From Deltaproteobacteria bacterium (GTDB taxonomy: Bacteria > Myxococcota_A > UBA9160 > UBA4427): a DNA stretch of 64,000 bases. The translations under genes and the position numbers were made by a program. The stretch lies in NCBI GenBank assembly GCA_016713665.1, contig JADJOR010000005.1, positions 1-64,000 of the forward strand, in the 5' to 3' direction. This document shows positions 59,015-64,000 of this stretch, piece by piece. Below the pieces are notes generated by a model. It was not told the origin of the DNA. It made no database searches and worked only from the letters and a program-made list of their open reading frames with translations. Position 1 is the stretch's first letter. Every line of letters begins with the position of its first letter.

Positions 59015-59613
59015 CAGGCCTCCTCCGCGATCCGGCGCCAGACGATCTCGGCGTCGAGGAAATTCGAGGCGGCGGCGAGGATCGGAATCAGGAGTCCGAA
59101 GGCGTAGAGCGCCGTCCCCGGCACGATGTCGGCCAGATCCGCGAGCTTGACGCCGGCGACGAGGATCCCGATCAGGAAGACCTCCAGCATGCTCCAGGGC
59201 CGGAACTGCTCGACGAACCGGAACGCAACCGCCATCCCGGGCAGCCGGAAGCCGAAAAAGACCGGTCCGAGCACGTAGAGGAGCAGCCCGATCTCGCAGG
59301 CCGGCGAAGCGATCGCCGTCAGGAAGACGAGGGCCGCGACCGCGTTCTCGCCCTGGTCCATCAGGGCGTCGACCCCTTCGAGGAGCGTCGTGTGGGTCTG
59401 CTGGCCCTGCATCTGGAAGGCGAGGAAGGGATAGACGTTGGCGACGGTGTAGAGGATCGCCGCGGCCACGACGAGGGCGAAGCAGACCTCGACGGTCCGG
59501 CTGTGGCGGCGGAACAGGAGCGCGCCGCACCGGATGCAATAGGCGGCCCCTCCGTCCGGTACGAACGGCTCTTCCATGACCGCGTCGCACTCGTGACAAC
59601 CGACGATTCTCAA
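59014..59613 (-). CDS. pqiA: PqiA-like membrane protein (first half)
   Basis: About 199 residues with a TTG start at 59613 (next in-frame ATG would lose the first zinc knuckle CHEC). The zinc ribbon has CHECDAV and YCIRCGALLF, followed by four spans (LYTVANVYPFLAFQMQGQQ, FRPWSMLEVFLIGILVAGVK). It is the first gene of the pqiA-A-B-C operon and provides the inner-membrane donor or acceptor part. Nothing indicates a separate function. Confidence 0.83.
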   Translation of the reverse strand: MRIVGCHECDAVMEEPFVPDGGAAYCIRCGALLFRRHSRTVEVCFALVVAAAILYTVANVYPFLAFQMQGQQTHTTLLEGVDALMDQGENAVAALVFLTAIASPACEIGLLLYVLGPVFFGFRLPGMAVAFRFVEQFRPWSMLEVFLIGILVAGVKLADLADIVPGTALYAFGLLIPILAAASNFLDAEIVWRRIAEEA

Positions 59614-59719
59614 CCGAACCTCGAATGACCCGCGGCGCCGGGCCGTCGTCCGAGTGTGAACCCGCACCGGGCTCGCGCGATCGTATCGCCGAAGGGCCCA
59701 GGGCGCAGGCTCGGCCCGC

Positions 59720-60622
59720 TCAGCGCCCCGCCGTGGTGAGGCGGGCCTCGATCGCCGCGTCCTTGCGTGCCCAGCGTGCCTCGAGCCAGCCCAGTCGCTC
59801 GTCCCGATCGCGCGGGATCGCGGCGGCGGGGACGAGCTCGGCCGCGACCTCGATCGCGCCGACGCGACCCGACAGGAACGCCCAGAACGAGAACGCGTTT
59901 GCCGGGGTCGGCGCGGGCTCGGGCGCGCGGTCGCCCGCGCCCGATGGGTAGACGAGCGTGCAGTCGACGACGCCGGCCAGCGCGTCGCCGAGGCCATCGC
60001 AGAGCGCGGCGAAGCCGCCGATCCGGGGCGGCAGCAGATGCCGATGGGGACTCGCGCGCAGGGCGCGTCGTTCGGGCGTCGCCCGGGTCCCCTCGGCGAA
60101 ACACACGAGGGCGACGGGATTCTCCCGGGCCCGGCGACAGGCGGCGCGCAGGGCCTCGAAGTCCCCGCGCTTGCGCTCTTCGTCGCTCTCGCCGCGGCGC
60201 GTCGTGCGCCGCAGCAACGGGAACTGGAACGCCCACAGCACCCAGCCGACGACCGGCACGAGCAGCAGCTCGCGCTTCGAGAGGAATTGCACGACGAGGC
60301 CGTGGCGCACGAGCAGGCTCTGGAGCAGGAAGATGTCCGACCAGGAGACGTGATTCGAGAGCACGATCCAGGTCCGGCCGGGATCGAGGTCGAGGCGCGC
60401 CGGCATCGTCCAGCGAAGCCCGACGACGCGCTCGAGCCAGAAATCGTCGACGCAGACTGCGCCGCGGTAGAACGCGTCGAGCATCCGCCGCGCCCGGGGC
60501 GCGAAGCCCGGCACGAGATCGCGCAGCACGCTCGTCGGAATCGCGAGCACGAGCCAGAAGGCGAGATTCGCCGTGATGAAGAGCAGGGACACGGCGCTCG
60601 TCGCGTGTCCCACGAGCGTCAC
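59720..60622 (-). CDS. plsC: 1-acyl-glycerol-3-phosphate acyltransferase (PlsC family)
   Basis: 300 residues from a GTG start at 60622 that overlaps the CoA-transferase stop (GTGA). One N-terminal span (LLFITANLAFWLVLAI) precedes the acyltransferase motifs: NHVSWSD (HX4D), FLSKRELLLVPVVGW, and FAEGTRATPERR. The C-terminal extension (~90 residues) is low in motifs. It would convert lysophosphatidate to phosphatidate; the closely related LPLAT group also acylates other lipids. Confidence 0.82.
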   Translation of the reverse strand: MTLVGHATSAVSLLFITANLAFWLVLAIPTSVLRDLVPGFAPRARRMLDAFYRGAVCVDDFWLERVVGLRWTMPARLDLDPGRTWIVLSNHVSWSDIFLLQSLLVRHGLVVQFLSKRELLLVPVVGWVLWAFQFPLLRRTTRRGESDEERKRGDFEALRAACRRARENPVALVCFAEGTRATPERRALRASPHRHLLPPRIGGFAALCDGLGDALAGVVDCTLVYPSGAGDRAPEPAPTPANAFSFWAFLSGRVGAIEVAAELVPAAAIPRDRDERLGWLEARWARKDAAIEARLTTAGR

Positions 60623-61971
60623 GCGCCCGCCCTGCCCGGCAGCACGCCCAGTCGATCGATCTCCCGCGCCGCCGCGCGCAGCCCTTCGCGCTCGTCGGGA
60701 TGGGCGATCTCCGCCAGCGCCCGGGCCCGCTCGCCCACCGTCCGCCCGGCGAGCTCGGCGGCGCCGAACTCCGTCACGACGACGTCGAGCTGATGGCGCG
60801 GACTCGTCACGACGGCGCCCGGCGCGAGGGCGGGAACGATCCTCGAGCGGCGCTGGCCGCCCGCGAGAAACGTCGCCGGCAGACAGACGAGCGAGCGGCC
60901 TTCGGGCGAGGCGCCGATCCCCGCCAGGAAATCTTCGTGGCCACCGATCCCGGAGAACTGCCGGCCGTCGATCGTGTCGGCGACGACCTGACCGAAGAGA
61001 TCGACGGCGAGCGCCCCATTGATCGAGACCATCTGCGCGTTGCGCGCGATCAAAGCCGGATCGTTCACGACGTCGACCGGCAGGAAGCGGACCGATCCGT
61101 TTCCGTCGAGCCAGTCGTAGAGCGCCCGCGAGCCCATCGCGAAGGTCGCGATCGAGTGGCCGTCGAAGAGTCCCTTCGCATTGCGGACGCGGCCCGCTTC
61201 GTGGAGCCGCATCAGGCCGGTCGTGAACATCTCGCTGTGGACGCCGTAGGCCCCCTCGCCCGTCTTCGCGAGCAGCTCGACGACGGCGTTCGGGATGCCG
61301 CCGATCCCGACCTGGAGCGTCGCGTCGCGGGCCACGAACGACGCGACGTGGCGCGCGATCGCGACCTCCTCGGGGCCCGGCGCCGTGTCCGGAAGCTCGG
61401 CGGGCGCAGCGTCGCTCGCGATCCAGACGTCGATCTCGTCGAGGGCGAGGGAGTGGGGATGCTCGGGGGGCAGGCCGAACGTCCGCGGGAAATGCGGGCT
61501 CGTCTCGACGACGAGCAATCGCTCGGGGTCGCGGCTCGCGGCGCGGATCTCCTCGACGAGGGCGCCCGCGTGGAGCGAGAGCGAGACCCTCCCGCTCGCG
61601 TCGGGGGGCGCCGCCGCCGTCGCCACGACCCGCGGCTCGAGCTGGCGGGCGATCTTCGCGAAGCGGCGGAAATCTCCGGGCACGAAGGCGACCGAGTGGC
61701 CGGCCGCCCGCAGCGCGCGCTCGGCGGGGCCGAAGAAGCCCGAGCGCAGCTCGACGCCCTTCTGGGCGAAGAGCGGATAGAGCTCGGTCAGCAGGGCGCT
61801 GAAGACCGTCAGCGCCTGCCAGTCCGTCCGGCGGCCGAGGGCCGCGAGAAACGCCGGCGGCTGCCCGGGCCCGAGCGGCATCGCGAGGCGATCGACCGGG
61901 GCGAGCAGGCGAGCGGCTTCGTCGGCGGTCACGGGCGAGCGGCGGGTCATCGTCGCGACAGGATCGGCCAA
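60619..61971 (-). CDS. acetyl-CoA hydrolase / CoA-transferase family protein
   Basis: 450 residues of the Cat1/4-hydroxybutyrate-type CoA transferase family: GVHSEMFTTGLM with the active Glu, QVGIGGIPNAVVELL, IGGHEDFLAGIGASPEGRS, and DVVVTEFGAAELAGRTVGER. It moves CoA between short acids, often linked to acetate release. The start is a GAC-less ATG at 61971; there is a second ATG seven residues later. Coupling with plsC through an overlapping GTGA is odd for a central-metabolism enzyme. Confidence 0.88.
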   Translation of the reverse strand: MADPVATMTRRSPVTADEAARLLAPVDRLAMPLGPGQPPAFLAALGRRTDWQALTVFSALLTELYPLFAQKGVELRSGFFGPAERALRAAGHSVAFVPGDFRRFAKIARQLEPRVVATAAAPPDASGRVSLSLHAGALVEEIRAASRDPERLLVVETSPHFPRTFGLPPEHPHSLALDEIDVWIASDAAPAELPDTAPGPEEVAIARHVASFVARDATLQVGIGGIPNAVVELLAKTGEGAYGVHSEMFTTGLMRLHEAGRVRNAKGLFDGHSIATFAMGSRALYDWLDGNGSVRFLPVDVVNDPALIARNAQMVSINGALAVDLFGQVVADTIDGRQFSGIGGHEDFLAGIGASPEGRSLVCLPATFLAGGQRRSRIVPALAPGAVVTSPRHQLDVVVTEFGAAELAGRTVGERARALAEIAHPDEREGLRAAAREIDRLGVLPGRAGA

Positions 61972-62060
61972 CGCCCGCGACGCGCAACCGGCGCGCCGCG
62001 ATCCGCATGCGACGGCAACGAGTTCCGCTCATCGCCCGCGGCGACGAGTAGAATCGGGCC

Positions 62061-64000
62061 ATGGGAAGCGCCCCGTCTTCGACCCCCTCGCCTGCGAAGC
62101 CCGCAGCCGCACCGGCGGCCGTGCCGGCTCCGATGCCGACTCCGACACCGACTGCGATGCCGGCCGCGATGCCCGGCGACCTCGCAGGACCCGAGTGGCC
62201 CGCCACCGCTCTGGGCCAGCGCGTCGTCTTCCTCGTCGAGGCCGCGAGCCGGATCGAGCGGCGCCTCGTGCTCGACTGGATCGAGCGGAGCTGCCCGCGC
62301 GATGTGGGGCGCGCTGCGGCGGCGCCCGACGGGGGCCGGGGGGAGGGGGGAGGGGGGAGTGGGCGTGCGGGCGGATGGCAGGTCGTTTCGATTCCCTGCT
62401 CGCGCCGCCAGCGCCCGGACCGCCTGGGCCTGAAGCGGCGCGCCCCGGATCCCGCCCTCGAGGCCGCGCTCGCGACGGAAGGCGATCCGCTGATGGCGCC
62501 CCTGCGCGTCGTCTGGCTCGCGCCCCTGCGTGGCGGCTCGCGCGAGACGAGCTTCTTCGACCTGCTCGTCCGCGGCGATCCGCGCGATCCGAACTGGCTG
62601 CGCCAGGCGATCGTCTCGCGCCGCGAGCCCGATCGCTGCCTGATCGTCGCCGGCGAGCCCGCCACCGCCTCGAATCTCCGCGCGCGCTGGACCGAGGTCT
62701 GCGGCTTCGATCAGACCGAGACGATCGGCTTCGCCGACTTCGTGCGACAGAAGGCGACGCTCGCCCTCGAGCGGGCGGAGCGGCGGGTGCGCGGCGCGCG
62801 CTACAAGGTCCCGCGCCTCGTCCACGAGGCGATCCTCGGCCGGCCCGGCTTCCGGGGCGGGCTCGATCGGATCGCCCGGTCCCGGGACGACGCGCGCCCC
62901 GGGACCCGCTCGAGCGCCCGGGCGATCGCGCGCATCACCGCCGAGGCCGCCCGCGACCTGCGCGAGATCGCCGCGACCCATAGCCCCCTCGTCATCGATC
63001 TCGTGAACCAGGCGATCCGCTGGCTCTACACCCGCGGCTACGACGAGAAGCTCGCCTACGACGAAGCGATGATGAAGCGCATCGCGCGCCTCGAGGAGCG
63101 CCATCCCGTCGTCTTCCTGCCGACCCACAAGTCGAATCTCGACCATCTCGTCCTGCAGTACGCCCTCCACGAGCACGGTCTCCCGCCCAACCACACCGCC
63201 GGCGGGATCAACATGAACTTCTTCCCCGTCGGCGCCCTCGTGCGGCGCAGCGGCGTCTTCTTCATCCGCCGCAGCTTCCGCGAAGACGCCGTCTACAAGC
63301 ACGTGCTCGCCCACTACATCGACTATCTCGTCGAGAAGCGCTTCCCGCTCGAGTGGTACATCGAGGGCGGGCGCTCGCGCTCCGGGAAGCTGCTGCCGCC
63401 GCGCTACGGCCTGCTCGCCAACGTCGTCGACGCCTGGCGCCGCGGGAAGAGCGAGGACGTCTACCTCGTCCCCGTCTCGATCGCCTACGACCAGATCCAG
63501 GAGGTCGGCAGCTACGTCGCCGAGCAGCGGGGCGCCGACAAGGAGCGGGAGAGCTTCGCCTGGCTGGTGCGGATCGTGCGCCAGCTCAAGCGCCGCTACG
63601 GGCGCATCTACCTCGCCTTCGGTGAGCCCGTCTCGATGCGCCAGCAGCTCGGCGACCGCGACGCGGCGGCAGGTGACGGGGCGACGGGCGGGACGACCTC
63701 GTCCCGCGCCGATCGCCGCTTCGACCTCGAGAAGCTCGCCTTCGAGGTCTCGGTCCGGATCAACCGCGTCACCCCGATCACGCCGACCTCGCTCGCGACC
63801 CTCGCGCTGCTGGGGGCGACGGGCGAGGCGCTCTCGGTCCGCGAGGTCCAGGCCTCCCTCGAGAGCCTGCTCGAGAGCGTCGCGATCCGAGGCCTCCCGA
63901 CGACCGACGACTTCCGGCTGCTCGAGAGCGAGGCGGGCATCCGGGCGACCCTCGACGCCCTCGTCGACAACGACGTCCTGACCCGCTTCGACGAGGGGAT
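62061..64000 (+). CDS. plsB: glycerol-3-phosphate acyltransferase PlsB-like (partial at right edge)
   Basis: Runs from ATG 62061 past the end of the window (647 codons visible). The first ~30 residues are simple sequence (PAPMPTPTPTAMPAAMPGD). An N-terminal domain follows, interrupted by a short G-rich stretch (62337-62361). The acyltransferase core shows FLPTHKSNLDHLVLQY (HX4D), GINMNFFPVGALVRRSG, FIRRSF, and YIEGGRSRSGKLLPPRYG. This order and spacing are PlsB, the membrane-associated first enzyme of phospholipid synthesis, not PlsY. Divergent from the CoA-transferase. Confidence 0.88.
   Translation, partial: MGSAPSSTPSPAKPAAAPAAVPAPMPTPTPTAMPAAMPGDLAGPEWPATALGQRVVFLVEAASRIERRLVLDWIERSCPRDVGRAAAAPDGGRGEGGGGSGRAGGWQVVSIPCSRRQRPDRLGLKRRAPDPALEAALATEGDPLMAPLRVVWLAPLRGGSRETSFFDLLVRGDPRDPNWLRQAIVSRREPDRCLIVAGEPATASNLRARWTEVCGFDQTETIGFADFVRQKATLALERAERRVRGARYKVPRLVHEAILGRPGFRGGLDRIARSRDDARPGTRSSARAIARITAEAARDLREIAATHSPLVIDLVNQAIRWLYTRGYDEKLAYDEAMMKRIARLEERHPVVFLPTHKSNLDHLVLQYALHEHGLPPNHTAGGINMNFFPVGALVRRSGVFFIRRSFREDAVYKHVLAHYIDYLVEKRFPLEWYIEGGRSRSGKLLPPRYGLLANVVDAWRRGKSEDVYLVPVSIAYDQIQEVGSYVAEQRGADKERESFAWLVRIVRQLKRRYGRIYLAFGEPVSMRQQLGDRDAAAGDGATGGTTSSRADRRFDLEKLAFEVSVRINRVTPITPTSLATLALLGATGEALSVREVQASLESLLESVAIRGLPTTDDFRLLESEAGIRATLDALVDNDVLTRFDEG

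Overview
The window is GC-rich DNA from a Gram-negative bacterium. Outer-membrane barrels, lipoproteins, a Pqi/MCE lipid transport set, a PEP-CTERM protein and a type VI secretion (T6SS) membrane complex all support this. Gene content recalls uncultured Myxococcota or other former deltaproteobacteria: multihaem cytochromes, a P450, an F420-type luciferase-like oxidoreductase, paired Ltp/DUF35 proteins and many acyl-CoA enzymes. No marker gene is present, so the placement is an inference.

Region 1 (1-10.2 kb, minus strand, visibly richer in A/T than the rest) carries tssJ-tssK-tssL-tssM, a beta-sandwich accessory protein and an FHA-TM-lytic transglycosylase protein that runs off the left edge. 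An ADP-ribosylglycohydrolase and a DUF1810 protein follow. Most genes here are broken by small indels whose pieces rejoin into full-length proteins. The indel load continues to about 17.3 kb and then nearly vanishes, which looks more like draft-quality sequence than mass pseudogenisation.

Region 2 (10.2-24.4 kb, minus strand) is the most striking part: one six-gene co-directional block. In transcription order it encodes a 956-residue FHA-flavoprotein-cNMP-ferredoxin fusion, a b-type membrane cytochrome, a membrane-anchored FHA-decahaem cytochrome c, a lipoprotein with HbpS/GlcG-like haem-binding domains, an outer-membrane beta-barrel, and an exported decahaem cytochrome with a C-terminal LVIVD propeller. 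Together these could move electrons from NAD(P)H or ferredoxin to the cell surface, or the reverse, under phospho-dependent and cyclic-nucleotide control. An ExeA-like AAA ATPase with one membrane span is divergent from it.

Region 3 (24.6-45.4 kb) is mixed metabolism and housekeeping: acyl-CoA dehydrogenase, SpoU RNA methyltransferase, a TetR regulator with a candidate operator, a PAS/degenerate GHKL protein, an SDR, MsrA, exonuclease III, an SPFH/NfeD pair, a methyltransferase and a multi-pass membrane protein. It also has an MntA/HepT toxin-antitoxin pair whose toxin gene is interrupted by a 34-base G run, GNAT and APH enzymes, an acyl-CoA synthetase, a carotenoid oxygenase (one indel), a NicO-type metal transporter and an LLM oxidoreductase.

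Region 4 (45.5-64 kb) holds a DUF35/Ltp aldolase-like pair beside a P450, a LOG-family protein, an NrtS-like protein and a fatty-acid-hydroxylase/sterol desaturase. Next is an envelope group (FecR-domain protein, TPR-barrel protein, PEP-CTERM protein, L,D-transpeptidase). The window ends with a lipid-envelope group: split pqiA, pqiB, pqiC, plsC, a CoA-transferase and a plsB that runs off the right edge.
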